A DNA stretch of 64,000 nt from JBOGJG01 sp050747825 (lineage in GTDB: Bacteria; Acidobacteriota; UBA6911; RPQK01; JBOGJG01): assembly GCA_050747825.1 (NCBI GenBank), contig JBOGJG010000300.1:19663-83662 (forward strand), in the 5' to 3' direction. How positions within the stretch are numbered: position 1 is the first letter of the stretch; every line of letters starts with the position of its first letter. Positions 34,304-44,727 of the stretch are shown piece by piece. A program made the position numbers and the translations under genes. The notes under the pieces are model-generated. The model ran no database searches. It was not told the origin of the DNA and was given only the letters and a program-made list of their open reading frames with translations.

Positions 34304-35647
34304 ATGGCGCGAAAGGGAAAAACCACCAAGCAGCTTGCCAAGCGCATCGACATCAACTACTTCAAGCGGCTGCACCCGTTTCGCCGGAAAAAGCGGTATG
34401 CAAGCTATGTGGCCCTGGCACTAGCTGCGGCGTGGCTCATCGCAAGCGCTCTGGTGGGGGACGAAGGCGTTTTCAATCCCGGACCTGTCTCACGCCCCCA
34501 CGCCTTTATTGAGGAAGACTGCTCCTTTTGCCATACCGGAGCCGAGGAGAACCGCTTTCTTCACCCCGTTACCGATGGGGCCTGCCAGAGCTGCCATGCC
34601 GGCCCGCTTCATCACCGCAATCAGGTCTTTGCCGGACATACGGGAAGCCAGCCCTCCTGCGGCAGTTGTCACCAGGAACATCAGGGACGCTCGGCTGACC
34701 TGGTTTTTATGCAGGACAAGAACTGCCTGCAGTGCCACCGTTCCCTCCAGGTGGACGAGACACTCGTTGCTGCATCCAGTCCGGATTTGCCTGAATTCCT
34801 GGCGCGGCCTCCGCAAGGTTACGCCCGGGCCATCTCCAGCTTCGAGAGTGATCACCCGGAATTCCGTTTCATTCGCGACCAGATGGAAGATCCTGCGCAG
34901 ATTAAGCTCAATCACCAGGTGCACCTGAGGCCGGACCTGCCCGCTCCCGAAGGTCCGGTTCAACTCGAATGCCAGTCGTGCCATAGAATCGATGCTCAGG
35001 GGGCTTATATGGAGCCGGTCAATTTCGAACGGGACTGCCAGTCCTGTCATCCCCTGGCTTTTGACGAACGGATTTTTGAAGAAGCGCCACATGAGGACCC
35101 TGAATTTGCGGAGGCTTTTGTCCGCACGGCTTTTTCCAAGTACGCCGGTGAGCATCCTGATGAATGGCGCCGGCCCTCGGACTGGCATCCGGCGCGCAAT
35201 CTCTCCAGCCTCAGAAGAATGGTCGAAGAGGCTCCTCGAGATCTCCCGGACTGGCTGGAAAGAGAAGTTGGGAAGGCGCGCCAGCTCCTGTTTTCCCAAA
35301 AATGCCAGGAGTGCCACGTCATGCAGGACCTGCAGCAGGAGGTCCCTGCAGTTGTCCAGCCTCGCATTCCAGATCGATTCCTCGGCCACAGCCGTTTTGA
35401 TCACCAGGCACATCGAATGCTCGAGTGTTCGTCCTGCCACGAACAGGCGCTTCAAAGCAGTCGAACCGAAGACATTCTCATTCCCGGCCGGGAGGACTGC
35501 CTGCACTGCCACAACACTTCCACTGGAGCCCCGGCTGAGTGTGTAACTTGTCACGCTTATCACTCACAGACCAAAAATTACCAGCCAGGACGTCTCAGGA
35601 TCAACGATATCGTCGGTGGGTCACAGCAAGGAGAATCACGTGAATGA
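34304..35647 (+). CDS. Membrane-anchored decahaem cytochrome c
   Basis: A 447-residue protein with a basic N-terminus, one transmembrane anchor (residues 35-52, YVALALAAAWLIASALVG) and ten CXXCH motifs: CSFCH, CQSCH, CGSCH, CLQCH, CQSCH, CQSCH, CQECH, CSSCH, CLHCH and CVTCH, with many free His for bis-His ligation (HLHP, FDHQAH). The fold is of the cytochrome c3/c7 repeat type. It should accept electrons on the periplasmic face from the cytochrome b subunit four bases upstream and pass them to periplasmic or outer-membrane partners. Last gene of the operon by function. Confidence 0.88.
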   Translation: MARKGKTTKQLAKRIDINYFKRLHPFRRKKRYASYVALALAAAWLIASALVGDEGVFNPGPVSRPHAFIEEDCSFCHTGAEENRFLHPVTDGACQSCHAGPLHHRNQVFAGHTGSQPSCGSCHQEHQGRSADLVFMQDKNCLQCHRSLQVDETLVAASSPDLPEFLARPPQGYARAISSFESDHPEFRFIRDQMEDPAQIKLNHQVHLRPDLPAPEGPVQLECQSCHRIDAQGAYMEPVNFERDCQSCHPLAFDERIFEEAPHEDPEFAEAFVRTAFSKYAGEHPDEWRRPSDWHPARNLSSLRRMVEEAPRDLPDWLEREVGKARQLLFSQKCQECHVMQDLQQEVPAVVQPRIPDRFLGHSRFDHQAHRMLECSSCHEQALQSSRTEDILIPGREDCLHCHNTSTGAPAECVTCHAYHSQTKNYQPGRLRINDIVGGSQQGESRE

Positions 35648-36449
35648 AAAGCAGCCGTTGAGAGGTCAGAAGGCCCTGGTAACGGGGTCGAGTTCGGGAA
35701 TAGGTAAGGCCATCGCTAAATCTCTCGCATTTGCAGGAGCTTCGGTCGTAGTAAACTCCCGCAGCCAGCCGGATAAAGGCGCGCGGCTGGCCCAAGAAAT
35801 TTGCGAGGCAGGAGGAGAGGGCATTCATATCCAGGCCGACGTCGGCCGGGAGGACGAGGTCAAGACTCTCTTTCGCAAAATGCTGGATGAGTTCGGGACG
35901 ATTGACATTCTCGTCAATAACGCCGGGCTGCAACGCGACGCGAATCTGGTGGATATGACCCTGGAGCAATGGAATACCGTCCTTTCGACCAATCTCACCA
36001 GTCAGTTTCTCTGTGCTCGTGAGGCCGTCAAGGAATTCCAGCGCCGGGGTGTTGTCCCTTCGATCTCAAGAGCGGCTGGGAAAATCATCTGTATCAGTTC
36101 GGTGCACGAGATCATTCCATGGGCTGGACACAGCAACTATGCGGCTTCAAAGGGGGGTGTGATGCTCTTTATGAAGAGCATCGCCCAGGAACTGGCGCCT
36201 CACAAGATCCGCGTCAACAGCATCGCCCCGGGCGCGATTAAGACTCCCATCAATCGGGAGGCCTGGGAGACGCCTGAGGCTGAACGGGCTCTGCTCAAGC
36301 TGGTTCCCTATCAGAGGGTTGGAGACCCGGAAGACATCGGCTCAGCGGCGGTCTGGCTGGCTTCCGACGACTCCGACTACGTTACCGGAACCAGCTTGAT
36401 CGTAGACGGAGGCGCGTGTCTCTATCCCGAATTTGCTCACGGAGGCTGA
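35640..36449 (+). CDS. SDR family oxidoreductase (glucose 1-dehydrogenase-like)
   Basis: A 269-residue classical short-chain dehydrogenase. The cofactor motif is VTGSSSGIGKAIAKSL, then NNAG, the catalytic Ser in ISSV, and YAASK with the catalytic Tyr and Lys; the tail GTSLIVDGGACLYPEFAHGG is that of glucose 1-dehydrogenases. The GTG at 35640 follows AAGGAGA at a good distance and overlaps the end of the cytochrome gene. Paired with a GH63-like glycosidase 10 bases downstream, it could oxidise the glucose released. Overlap with the cytochrome operon suggests shared transcription. Confidence 0.85.
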   Translation: MNEKQPLRGQKALVTGSSSGIGKAIAKSLAFAGASVVVNSRSQPDKGARLAQEICEAGGEGIHIQADVGREDEVKTLFRKMLDEFGTIDILVNNAGLQRDANLVDMTLEQWNTVLSTNLTSQFLCAREAVKEFQRRGVVPSISRAAGKIICISSVHEIIPWAGHSNYAASKGGVMLFMKSIAQELAPHKIRVNSIAPGAIKTPINREAWETPEAERALLKLVPYQRVGDPEDIGSAAVWLASDDSDYVTGTSLIVDGGACLYPEFAHGG

Positions 36450-36458
36450 AGTCAAAAC

Positions 36459-39110
36459 ATGACAGCTCAAAAAATGACCGCGGAACACCGGCGCCTGCGA
36501 GAAGCCTATTCCGGATTCGTCCAACCCTGGAAAAAATGGGGACCTTACATCAGCGAGCGCTCCTGGGCTACGGTGCGCGAAGATTATAGCCCGCAGGGTG
36601 ACGCCTGGGGTTTTCTCCCCCACGACATGGCTCGGAGCAAAGCCTATCGCTGGGGCGAAGACGGGATCGGAGGAATTTGCGACCGCTATCAAATCCTGGT
36701 GTTCGCCTGGGCTTTTTGGAACGGGCGGGACCCGATCCTGAAGGAGCGACTTTTTGGAGTTACTCCGCATGAAGGGAATCGGGGAGAGGATGTGAAGGAG
36801 TATTACTTTTACCTGGACAGCACCCCGACTCACAGCTACATGAAAATGCTGTATAAGTATCCCCAGGCTCCCTTTCCCTACCAGGAGCTGGTCGATGAAA
36901 ACCGGAAGCGCGGCGGGCGCGGGTTCGAATACGAGCTGCTCGACACCGGAGTGTTCGATGAAGACAGGTACTTTGACATTTTTATCGAGTACGCCAAAGC
37001 CGGCCCCGAAGACATCGGTATCCAGCTCGAAGCTTTCAACCGGGGGCCTGAGGATTCCGAGCTGCACATCCTGCCTCACCTCTGGTTCCGCAATACGTGG
37101 TCGTGGAACGCTCATTTGAAAGCCCAGCCTGTGATCTCGCCCGGCCCGGCAGACAAGGGCTGGCTGAGCCTGGAAGCGGACGACTCCCCGGCCGAATTAC
37201 CCGGCAACCTTCCTTTTGAATACCGCCTCGGTCGCCTTTACCTATACGCGCCCGCAGGCGGAGACCTCCTGTTTACCAACAACGAGACAAATTGCGAGCG
37301 GCTCTATGGCGTAGCCAGCCGGACACCTAACAACAAGGATGCCTTTCATCGGCATGTCATTTCCTATCAGGACTGCCTGCGGCCGGATCAGACCGGGACC
37401 AAGTCCTGCCTGCATTACAAGACCACCATCGCGTCAGGATCCTCAAAAACACTGCGCTTTCGCCTTACCAGGGAGAGCCTCGGCGATCCCCTCGGTGAAG
37501 TGGAGAAGATCATTTTGGTTCGAAAGAAGGAGGCGGATGAGTTCTATGATTCCGTCCATCCACCCAGGGCAAACGCTGAAGAGCGGATGATCCAACGCCA
37601 GGCCTTGGCCGGCATGCTGTGGAGCAAACAGGCCTATATATTCGATGTCCGCCTCTGGTTCGCCGGAGATACCGAACTCGCACCTCCCCCTCAGGAGCGT
37701 CGCCAGATCCGCAATGCCCATTGGCAGCATCTGAACTCGATGCGGGTTCTCTCCATGCCGGACAAATGGGAATACCCCTGGTTCGCCGCCTGGGACCTGG
37801 CTTTTCAATGCCTGACGCTGGCCCTGGTAGATCCCGATTTTGCCAAGGAAAACCTCTGGTTCCTCCTTTTTGAACAATTCCAACATCCAAACGGGCAAAT
37901 CCCGGCTTATGAATGGGAGTTCTCGGACCTGAACCCGCCTGTGCATGCCTGGGCCTGTTGGCGCGTCTATAACATCGAGCGGGAGCGAGCCGGACGCGCC
38001 GATCGTGAATTCCTGGAAAAATGCTTTCATAAACTCCTCATCAACTTCGCCTGGTGGGTCAATAAGGTCGATAGCCAGGGCAATAATCTCTTCGAGGGAG
38101 GCTTTCTGGGCCTTGACAATATCGCTGTAGTGGACCGCAGCGACCGCCTGCCCGGAGGGGCCGTCCTGGAGCAGTCCGATGGAACAGGGTGGATGGCTTT
38201 TTTCTGCCTTTACCTGATGAGAATTGCCCTGGAACTTTCGAAAGAAAACAAGGTATACGAAGGTCTGGCAACCAAGTTTTTTCAACATTACGTCTATATT
38301 GCCGCCGCCATGAAGAACATGGGCGGCCGCAACTACCAGTTGTGGGATGAGAAAGATGGCTATTTTTATGACGTCCTCAGGTACCCCAACGGTGAATTTC
38401 ATCGATTCCGCGTGCGCTCGCTGGTGGGCTTGATCCCCTTGTTTGCTGTAGAAATCCTGGAGGATGAGAAGCTGCGCGGGCATGAGGAGTTCCTGGGAAA
38501 CATGGACTGGTTTATCCGCAACCGTCCTGATCTGGTTGGACACGCCTGCTATTCCGATCATCGAAACGGCCAATCGCGGCACGTGCTGGCTATCGTGAAC
38601 GAACATCAGCTCTCACGTATTTTGGAACGACTCCGCGATTGCGGCGAGTTTCTCTCAGAAGCCGGCATTTGCAGCCTTTCCAAGTTTCACAAAGATCACC
38701 CCTTTGTCTGGGAAGGCAAAGAGGTTCGCTACGAACCGGCCGAAGCCGACGTTAAAATCAAGGGGGGCAACTCCAACTGGCGGGGGCCGATCTGGTTCCC
38801 GACTTCCTACCTCATCATCGAGTCTCTGCGCAAGCTCGCCTCGGCTTTCGAGGGGTCGAATTCAGGCTCGGCGGAGCCGGCAGCATTGGCGGATGAGGTC
38901 GCTGAACGGATGATTGGCCTCTTCAGACTGAATGGCGAGGGAAAACGTCCAGTCTTTGGAGGCGCCAAAAAATTTCAAGATCCTCACTGGCGAGACTACC
39001 TGCTCTTTTACGAGTACTTCAATGGAGATGACGGGGCCGGACTGGGCGCCAGCCACCAGACCGGCTGGACCGGTCTGGTGGCCAATCTCATAGACGAGTC
39101 CCGCCGTTAG
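36459..39110 (+). CDS. GH63-like (MGH1-type) glycoside hydrolase
   Basis: An 883-residue protein without a signal peptide, matching the bacterial MGH1-like/GH63 family: [33 protein letters not shown] at the start, [23 protein letters not shown] in the beta domain, then the (alpha/alpha)6 part ([59 protein letters not shown]). Relatives hydrolyse glucosyl-glycerate, mannosylglycerate or other small alpha-glucosides. The acidic residues in AAWDLAF and [11 protein letters not shown] are candidates for catalysis. It probably acts with the SDR upstream. Confidence 0.88.
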   Translation: MTAQKMTAEHRRLREAYSGFVQPWKKWGPYISERSWATVREDYSPQGDAWGFLPHDMARSKAYRWGEDGIGGICDRYQILVFAWAFWNGRDPILKERLFGVTPHEGNRGEDVKEYYFYLDSTPTHSYMKMLYKYPQAPFPYQELVDENRKRGGRGFEYELLDTGVFDEDRYFDIFIEYAKAGPEDIGIQLEAFNRGPEDSELHILPHLWFRNTWSWNAHLKAQPVISPGPADKGWLSLEADDSPAELPGNLPFEYRLGRLYLYAPAGGDLLFTNNETNCERLYGVASRTPNNKDAFHRHVISYQDCLRPDQTGTKSCLHYKTTIASGSSKTLRFRLTRESLGDPLGEVEKIILVRKKEADEFYDSVHPPRANAEERMIQRQALAGMLWSKQAYIFDVRLWFAGDTELAPPPQERRQIRNAHWQHLNSMRVLSMPDKWEYPWFAAWDLAFQCLTLALVDPDFAKENLWFLLFEQFQHPNGQIPAYEWEFSDLNPPVHAWACWRVYNIERERAGRADREFLEKCFHKLLINFAWWVNKVDSQGNNLFEGGFLGLDNIAVVDRSDRLPGGAVLEQSDGTGWMAFFCLYLMRIALELSKENKVYEGLATKFFQHYVYIAAAMKNMGGRNYQLWDEKDGYFYDVLRYPNGEFHRFRVRSLVGLIPLFAVEILEDEKLRGHEEFLGNMDWFIRNRPDLVGHACYSDHRNGQSRHVLAIVNEHQLSRILERLRDCGEFLSEAGICSLSKFHKDHPFVWEGKEVRYEPAEADVKIKGGNSNWRGPIWFPTSYLIIESLRKLASAFEGSNSGSAEPAALADEVAERMIGLFRLNGEGKRPVFGGAKKFQDPHWRDYLLFYEYFNGDDGAGLGASHQTGWTGLVANLIDESRR

Positions 39111-39160
39111 CCATTCAGCCTGCGAGGCTCCCACGACGACCTGCTACGGCCTGCTCTATA

Positions 39161-39178
39161 GCCACGGATTTCACCGTA
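39161..39178. repeat. CCACGGATTTCAC half-palindrome (solo)
   Basis: GCCACGGATTTCACCG is a single arm of the CCACGGATT family, between the glycosidase and the TPR gene. Confidence 0.45.
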
Positions 39179-39237
39179 TGATTCGTTGGCCCAAAAGCTG
39201 AATCCTTCGAAAGACCGCTTTTGATAGAATCGACTCG

Positions 39238-40650
39238 ATGTGGTTGATTCTCGTTCTCTGGCTGACTAGTCCAATGCTGGCCTTTCAAAGCTCTGAATTG
39301 CCCCAAGTTCCCGATTTGCCTGTCTTGGGAAAGCAGTTGCCCGAGGCTGTCCGCCAGGAAGTGAACGAGTTGCACGCCAGGGCCCGCAAAAATCCGCAGG
39401 ACGTGGATACAATCGGGCCCCTGGCGATGCTCATGCATGCTTACGAGCAATACCAGTTTGCAGAATTCTGTTACCGCCGCGCCCAGGAGCTGCAGCCGGA
39501 TTCGTTTCAGTGGAGCTACTATCTGGGTCTCGTGCAGGCGAGACAGGGCGAGCATCAAGAGGCGGCTGATTCTCTGCGCAAGGCGCTCCTGCTGGATCCC
39601 AATTACGTTCCCGCCTGGCTGAAGCTCGTGGGATCCCTTCTCCAACTCGAACAGTTTGAAGAAGCGGCAACGATTTGCCAGGCGATCCTCCGCGAATATC
39701 CGCAGGCGGCGGTGGCCCATTACGGCCTGGGGCGCGTTAAAGCCCAACAGGGGAATCTCGAAGAAGCCGTCAGTCATTATCTGAAGGCCTGCGAGCTGCA
39801 CCCGGGATTTGGCGCCTCCCATTACGCCCTGGGGCTCGCCTACCGCGACTTGGGCAATAACGCCAAGGCCCGGGAACACCTCTCTTTGTACCAGCAGAAC
39901 AAGCTGGGCTGGCCTTCCGCGGAAGATCCTCTTTGGACCGCAGTCCAGCAGTTGAAGAGCGGCCCACTTCACCATCTGAAGCTGGCCATTGACCTGGCCA
40001 ATGAGAATCGGCTTGAGCAATCCATCCGCGAACACCAGAAGGCGCTGGAGCTGGACCCCAACCTGCTGCAGGCCCATGTCAATCTCTCAAACCTTCAGGG
40101 CCGACTCGGAAACTGGAAAGAGGCCGAAAAGCATTACCAGGCGGCGGCAGCAATTAATCCCAATCTGCCGGACCTTCACTATAACTACGGAATCATTCTA
40201 GGCGCGCGGGAACGTCACGCCGAAGCGGCCGAGGCTTTCCAGAAAGCGCTTGAGATCAATCCGTTCTACGCGGAGGCCCACAACAATCTGGGATCCATGC
40301 TGGCCCTGCAGGGCGATCTGCACAAGGCGGCCCGCCATTATCGTCAGGCAATCGAAAACAATCCAAATTACCGGCTGGCCCGGTTCAATCTGGGCCGCAC
40401 GCTGATTGCGCTGGGAGAGCACCAGGAGGCCATCGACCAGCTCCTGAAGATCCTGACTCCCGAGGATGAGGACACTCCGCGCTTCATGTTTGTCCTGGCG
40501 GCAGCTTATGCCCGATCCGGGAACGTGGAGAAAGCGCTTTTCTACACGAGAGAAGCCAAGGAGCGAGCGGAAGCGCTGGGGCAGATGGAGCTGGCCGCTT
40601 CGGCTGAGGAAGGCCTGAAGCAACTGGAGCAGGCACGGCGGCCGCAATGA
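39238..40650 (+). CDS. Exported tetratricopeptide repeat protein
   Basis: A 470-residue protein with a short signal peptide ([15 protein letters not shown]) and about ten TPR units, for example [45 protein letters not shown] and [22 protein letters not shown]. TPRs are protein-binding scaffolds. The stop overlaps the start of the first CRTAC1 gene (ATGA), so it is the lead gene of a TPR-CRTAC1-CRTAC1 operon. TAGAAT at 39225-39230 ends 7 bases before the ATG and no ribosome-binding site is seen, so the message is probably leaderless. Confidence 0.85.
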   Translation: MWLILVLWLTSPMLAFQSSELPQVPDLPVLGKQLPEAVRQEVNELHARARKNPQDVDTIGPLAMLMHAYEQYQFAEFCYRRAQELQPDSFQWSYYLGLVQARQGEHQEAADSLRKALLLDPNYVPAWLKLVGSLLQLEQFEEAATICQAILREYPQAAVAHYGLGRVKAQQGNLEEAVSHYLKACELHPGFGASHYALGLAYRDLGNNAKAREHLSLYQQNKLGWPSAEDPLWTAVQQLKSGPLHHLKLAIDLANENRLEQSIREHQKALELDPNLLQAHVNLSNLQGRLGNWKEAEKHYQAAAAINPNLPDLHYNYGIILGARERHAEAAEAFQKALEINPFYAEAHNNLGSMLALQGDLHKAARHYRQAIENNPNYRLARFNLGRTLIALGEHQEAIDQLLKILTPEDEDTPRFMFVLAAAYARSGNVEKALFYTREAKERAEALGQMELAASAEEGLKQLEQARRPQ

Positions 40651-42446
40651 GACTTCGGGTACTGCTTCTTCTCGCCGTTTTGCCGGCTGTTTTCTCGCCA
40701 ACCGGCTCGGTTGCCCATGAAGTGCCGATTTTCAGAGAGGTGGCGGCTGAGGCCGGCCTGGAGTTTCAGCATTTCAACGGATCAAGCGGTGAGTTTTTTG
40801 TGCCCGAGATTATGGGTCCCGGGGTGGCGCTGTTGGATTACGACGGGGATGGGGATCTGGATGTCTATCTGACTCAGGGCCGCTCCCTCACGGTCGCGGC
40901 TCGGATGACGGAGCAGGAGCGGAAAACGGTGCAGGATCAAAAAACGGCGCTCGAATCCGAGCCGCGACTGTCAGCGAGCGGCCATCGGCTTTTTCGCAAT
41001 CTGCTGAAGGAGGAAGGCCGGCTCCGATTCACGGATGTTACCGAAAAGGCCGGCCTGGGACACCAGGGTTACGGCATGGGGGCCGCCGTGGGCGACTACG
41101 ACAACGACGGCGACCCAGATTTATACGTGACTAATTTCGGCAGCAATGTCTTGTATCGCAACAACGGAGACGGCACGTTTAGCGATGTCACCCGCGAAGC
41201 CGGCGTCGATGACCCGCGCTGGAGCACCAGCGCAGCTTTTTTAGATTACGACCGCGACGGAGACCTCGACCTTTTCGTCACCAACTACATCAATTTCAGC
41301 GTGGCCGCCAATCGGACCTGTTACGACCCGGCCGGCGCGCGGGACTACTGCAACCCGTCCGTCTACAGTCCCGTGCCGGACCGACTCTTTCGCAATGAAG
41401 GCGCGGGACAGTTCTCGGAGGCCACCGAAGCGGCCGGGATTACGCTCGCCTATGGGCCCGGCCTGGGAGTCGTCTGCGCCGACTTCAACGCAGACGGATG
41501 GACCGACATCTACGTGGCCAATGACGGCACGGCCAATCTGCTCTGGATCAACCAGGGCAACGGTACCTTCGACGAGCAGGGACTGCTCTCGGGAAGCGCC
41601 TACAATGGAAACGGCATGGCCGAGGGCAGCATGGGAGTAAGCGCCGGCGATTTCGACAATGACGGCGACGAAGACCTTTTCATGACTCATCTCAATCAGG
41701 AGAAGAACACGCTCTATCTCAATCGCGGCCAGGGTGTTTTTCACGATGCCAGCCGGGAGTTCGACCTGGCGGCCCCCAGCTTTGCCTACACCGGCTTTGG
41801 GACGCAATGGTTCGATTTCGACAGCGACGGCTATCTGGATCTTTTCGTGGCCAATGGCGCCGTCACCATCTTGGAGCAGTTGCGTGCACAGCCGTTTCCC
41901 TATCATCAAAAGAATCAGCTCTTCCGAAACCTGGAGGGAAAAGGCTTTCAAGACATCACGGCCGCCGCCGGACTCGCCCTGGAGTTATCTGAAGTCAGCC
42001 GCGGCGCCGCCTTTGGCGACATCGATAATGACGGCGATATCGATATCCTGGTCACAAACAACAACGGACCCGCGCGCCTGCTGCTCAATGAGTCAGCGCA
42101 GAAGCACTGGCTGAGCGTGCGTCTGGAAGGAACCCAGGATAATCGCTTGGGCATCGGCGCTCGCGTCGGCATTCTCCGAAGGTCAGTCAGCAGTCAGCGG
42201 TCAGCGGTCAGCGGTCAGCGGCCGGTCATCTGGCGGCGCGCCCACACCGACGGAAGTTACCTCAGCGCCGGCGATATCCGAGTTCACTTCGGCCTGGGGA
42301 CGGATGCCGACCTGGAGGGAGTTGTTGTTCAGTGGCCCAACGGCCAATCTGAAGTGTGGACGGATGTTCAGCCCGATTCATTCCTGACCCTGAAGCAGGG
42401 CACGGGGGAAGCTTGGCCGATGGAGCAGGAGCAGGGGCGGCCATGA
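40647..42446 (+). CDS. CRTAC1 family protein (FG-GAP/VCBS propeller with ASPIC/UnbV tail), copy 1
   Basis: A 599-residue exported protein: signal peptide ([15 protein letters not shown]), seven or so FG-GAP repeats with Ca-binding DxDxDG loops ([57 protein letters not shown]) and a C-terminal ASPIC/UnbV domain ([31 protein letters not shown]). Two pieces are not family sequence: residues about 78-113, encoded by a dispersed palindrome, and the [16 protein letters not shown] stretch from a GGTCAGC tandem in the ASPIC domain. Role unknown; such proteins accompany TPR proteins and TonB receptors in Acidobacteriota. Confidence 0.88.
   Translation: MRLRVLLLLAVLPAVFSPTGSVAHEVPIFREVAAEAGLEFQHFNGSSGEFFVPEIMGPGVALLDYDGDGDLDVYLTQGRSLTVAARMTEQERKTVQDQKTALESEPRLSASGHRLFRNLLKEEGRLRFTDVTEKAGLGHQGYGMGAAVGDYDNDGDPDLYVTNFGSNVLYRNNGDGTFSDVTREAGVDDPRWSTSAAFLDYDRDGDLDLFVTNYINFSVAANRTCYDPAGARDYCNPSVYSPVPDRLFRNEGAGQFSEATEAAGITLAYGPGLGVVCADFNADGWTDIYVANDGTANLLWINQGNGTFDEQGLLSGSAYNGNGMAEGSMGVSAGDFDNDGDEDLFMTHLNQEKNTLYLNRGQGVFHDASREFDLAAPSFAYTGFGTQWFDFDSDGYLDLFVANGAVTILEQLRAQPFPYHQKNQLFRNLEGKGFQDITAAAGLALELSEVSRGAAFGDIDNDGDIDILVTNNNGPARLLLNESAQKHWLSVRLEGTQDNRLGIGARVGILRRSVSSQRSAVSGQRPVIWRRAHTDGSYLSAGDIRVHFGLGTDADLEGVVVQWPNGQSEVWTDVQPDSFLTLKQGTGEAWPMEQEQGRP
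40878..40983. repeat. In-frame CTCACRGTCGCGGCTC palindrome in the CRTAC1 gene
   Basis: Left arm GGCCGCTCCCTCACGGTC then GCGGCTCG (40878-40903) and right arm CGAGCCGCGACTGTCAGC then GAGCGGCC (40958-40983) are complementary with few mismatches. The 106-bp element is translated as about 35 residues ([15 protein letters not shown]...ESEPRLSAS) inserted between an FG-GAP loop and its usual LFRN continuation. Confidence 0.75.
42181..42227. repeat. GGTCAGC heptamer tandem inside the CRTAC1 gene
   Basis: Five to six near-copies of GGTCAGC/AGTCAGC run through the ASPIC domain codons in frame. Length variation here would shift the frame unless three units change together. Confidence 0.65.
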
Positions 42447-44116
42447 GGGTTCTTTGGTTCTTTGGTGCCTTGGTTCTTTGGTGCCTTGGCGGTTTAATTC
42501 TCACGCTTGCGGCCCAGGAAGGAGTGGGTCCGGAACTGGCTCCGATCAAGTTTGATGACGTTGCGGCCGAAGCCGGTTTGGATTTCGTTCTGGAGAATAA
42601 TCCCACGCCTGAAAAGCACATTATAGAAACCATGCCGGGGGGCTTGGCTGTTTTTGATTATAACGGTGACGGTCTCCCCGACATCTTCTTCACCAATGGC
42701 GCCGCGCTGCTCTCCCTCGAGAAAAGCACCCTCAGGCACTTTAACCGCCTGTATCGGAATGAAGGCGGGATGAAGTTCACCGACCTGACTGAAGCGGCCG
42801 GAGTGGCCGGCGCCGGTTATTCCATGGGCGCCGCCGCCGCCGATTATGACAACGACGGCCACGTCGATCTTTTCGTGGCAGGCGTCTTCCGCAATCTCCT
42901 CTATCGAAACAACGGAGACGGCACATTCGAGGAGCTCAGCGAGCAAGCTGGTATCAAGAGCGATCTTTGGGGCGTTGCCGGCGGCTGGTTCGATTACGAC
43001 AGGGACGGCCTTTTAGATCTTTTTGTCGTCAATTATGCGGAATGGTCCACCAGCTACCAACGCTTTTGCGGGGATCGCGATGAAGGCGTCCGCGTCTACT
43101 GCCATCCCAAATACTATAACCCGGTACGAAACGCCCTTTACCGCAACCGCGGTGACGGCGGCTTTGAAGACGTGACTCAGAAAGCGGGCATCGCTCCCCA
43201 CAAGGGAAGAGGCATGAGCGTGGCCTTTAACGATTACGACGGCGATGGGCTGATCGATGCTTTTGTCACCAATGACAACCTGCCCAATTTCCTATTCCGT
43301 AACCAGGGGGACGGCAGCTTTGAGGAAGTCGCCCTGGTCACGGGTGTGGCCCTGCGCGAGCACGGAAAGCCCGTGGCCAGTATGGGAGTCGATTTCCGGG
43401 ATTATGACAACGACGGCAAGCCGGACATCAACGTCACGGCGCTGGCCGGAGAAACCTTCCCGCTCTTCCGCAACCAGGGCGAGTCTTTCTTTCAGGATGC
43501 CACGTATTCCAGCCGCCTGGCCCGGCTCACTATGGGATTCAGCGCCTGGGGCAACGGTTTCTTCGACTTCAACAACGATGGCTGGAAAGATTTATTTACC
43601 GCCAACTCGCACGTCAATGACTTGATCGAGCTTTTTGAGGCCACCGAGTACAAGCAGCGCAACAGCGTTTTCGCCAACCTGGGGAATGGGACCTTTGAGG
43701 ACGTCTCGGCTGGGGTGAGTGAGGAGTTCCAGACGGCCAGAGCCCATCGGGGCAGCGCCTTCGCCGATTTCAACGGCGACGGCAAGATCGATATCGTGGT
43801 CACTTCCCTAAGCGAGCCCACCGAATTGTGGCAGAACATCAGCCCCGAGTCCAACAACTGGGTCATCCTGGACCTGGAAGGTTCGCGCAGCAACCGGGAC
43901 GGTATCGGCGCGCGGGTGCGCATCGGCAGTCAATACAACATCATGACCACGGCCGTCGGTTATGCCTCCTCCAGCTACAGCGGCGTGCACTTCGGGCTGG
44001 GGGAGACTGCGGTTATTGATCGGATCGCGATTCGGTGGCCCAGCGGCACGGTCCAGGTTCTGGAAAATATCGCCGCCAATCAGGTCCTCCACATTCGCGA
44101 GCCGGAAAGTCGATGA
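42443..44116 (+). CDS. CRTAC1 family protein, copy 2
   Basis: A 557-residue exported protein with FG-GAP repeats (DYNGDGLPDIFFTNG, DYDNDGHVDLFVAG, DYDGDGLIDAFVTND, DYDNDGKPDINVT, DFNGDGKIDIVVT) and an ASPIC/UnbV tail (SNRDGIGARVRI, GVHFGLGE, IRWPSGTVQVLEN). The ATG at 42443 overlaps the previous stop (ATGA); the longer ORF to 42356 is not used. The signal peptide (VLWFFGALVLWCLGGLI) is encoded by a tandem of GGTTCTTTGGTGCCTT, a simple repeat. It shares the operon with the TPR protein and copy 1, which suggests a common extracellular task. Confidence 0.88.
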   Translation: MRVLWFFGALVLWCLGGLILTLAAQEGVGPELAPIKFDDVAAEAGLDFVLENNPTPEKHIIETMPGGLAVFDYNGDGLPDIFFTNGAALLSLEKSTLRHFNRLYRNEGGMKFTDLTEAAGVAGAGYSMGAAAADYDNDGHVDLFVAGVFRNLLYRNNGDGTFEELSEQAGIKSDLWGVAGGWFDYDRDGLLDLFVVNYAEWSTSYQRFCGDRDEGVRVYCHPKYYNPVRNALYRNRGDGGFEDVTQKAGIAPHKGRGMSVAFNDYDGDGLIDAFVTNDNLPNFLFRNQGDGSFEEVALVTGVALREHGKPVASMGVDFRDYDNDGKPDINVTALAGETFPLFRNQGESFFQDATYSSRLARLTMGFSAWGNGFFDFNNDGWKDLFTANSHVNDLIELFEATEYKQRNSVFANLGNGTFEDVSAGVSEEFQTARAHRGSAFADFNGDGKIDIVVTSLSEPTELWQNISPESNNWVILDLEGSRSNRDGIGARVRIGSQYNIMTTAVGYASSSYSGVHFGLGETAVIDRIAIRWPSGTVQVLENIAANQVLHIREPESR

Positions 44117-44117
44117 T

Positions 44118-44450
44118 TCAATTTTCCAAGGCGCGCTTAATCAAAAGTTCTTCCAGGTCGCGACGGCCGTCCAAAACGCCGACAATACCCACGACATCCT
44201 TATCAATCCGGAAGAGAATTCGATAGGGCGGAACAATCAGTTCTCGGTACTGTCTTACTCCGACGGCCTTAAGTTCCGGGACAATTCTACATCGCCGTGG
44301 ATAATTGGCGAGCGTATGGGTTCGTCCCAGGATGTTCGAGCAGAAACACTCTGCCGAGGAAGGATGATCATTTGAAGCAATGTATTCGAAGATCTGAATT
44401 AGATCCTCAACGGCGCTTGGAGACCATTCAATACGATAAGCGTCAGTCAC
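44118..44450 (-). CDS. RelE/ParE family toxin
   Basis: A 110-residue protein with the ParE pattern: YRIEWSPSAVEDLIQIFEYIA, then LANYPRRCRIVPEL, YRELIVPPYRILFRID and VVGIVGVLDGRRDL. ParE toxins inhibit gyrase and RelE toxins cleave mRNA on the ribosome; this one has the ParE-like helical hairpin first, and the mode is not decidable. The GTG start at 44450 overlaps the antitoxin end by eight bases. Confidence 0.85.
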   Translation of the reverse strand: MTDAYRIEWSPSAVEDLIQIFEYIASNDHPSSAECFCSNILGRTHTLANYPRRCRIVPELKAVGVRQYRELIVPPYRILFRIDKDVVGIVGVLDGRRDLEELLIKRALEN

Positions 44451-44727
44451 CTTTCAGGTTCTTCAGCTTCTGATTAAAGCGCCTGACGGCTTCTTGATGG
44501 CTGATGCCCTTGCTCTCTCGCAGCTCTTGATCACCTCTGGCCAAAAACTTGAGAAGCAGGAGCGCCTTGCGCTGCCGCTGAAAAGTGTCTACATCCTGCA
44601 ATACTGCCGTAGCCTTGCCGTTCTGGGTGATAATGACAGGCTGGCCGGACTCTCTTGCCTTACGAATGAGTTCAGCACTCCTGGTCTTCAATACCGTCAC
44701 GGGCTCTATCGATTTGGAATAATCCAT
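44443..44727 (-). CDS. Phd/YefM family antitoxin
   Basis: A 94-residue protein, MDYSKSIEPVTVLKTRSAELI then ARESGQPVIITQNGKATAVLQDV, the standard Phd/YefM DNA-binding fold, with a polar C-terminal tail that would bind the toxin. The start at 44727 fits the family; ATG 44745 is an alternative. It precedes and overlaps the ParE-like toxin and probably represses its own promoter. Confidence 0.85.
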   Translation of the reverse strand: MDYSKSIEPVTVLKTRSAELIRKARESGQPVIITQNGKATAVLQDVDTFQRQRKALLLLKFLARGDQELRESKGISHQEAVRRFNQKLKNLKGD

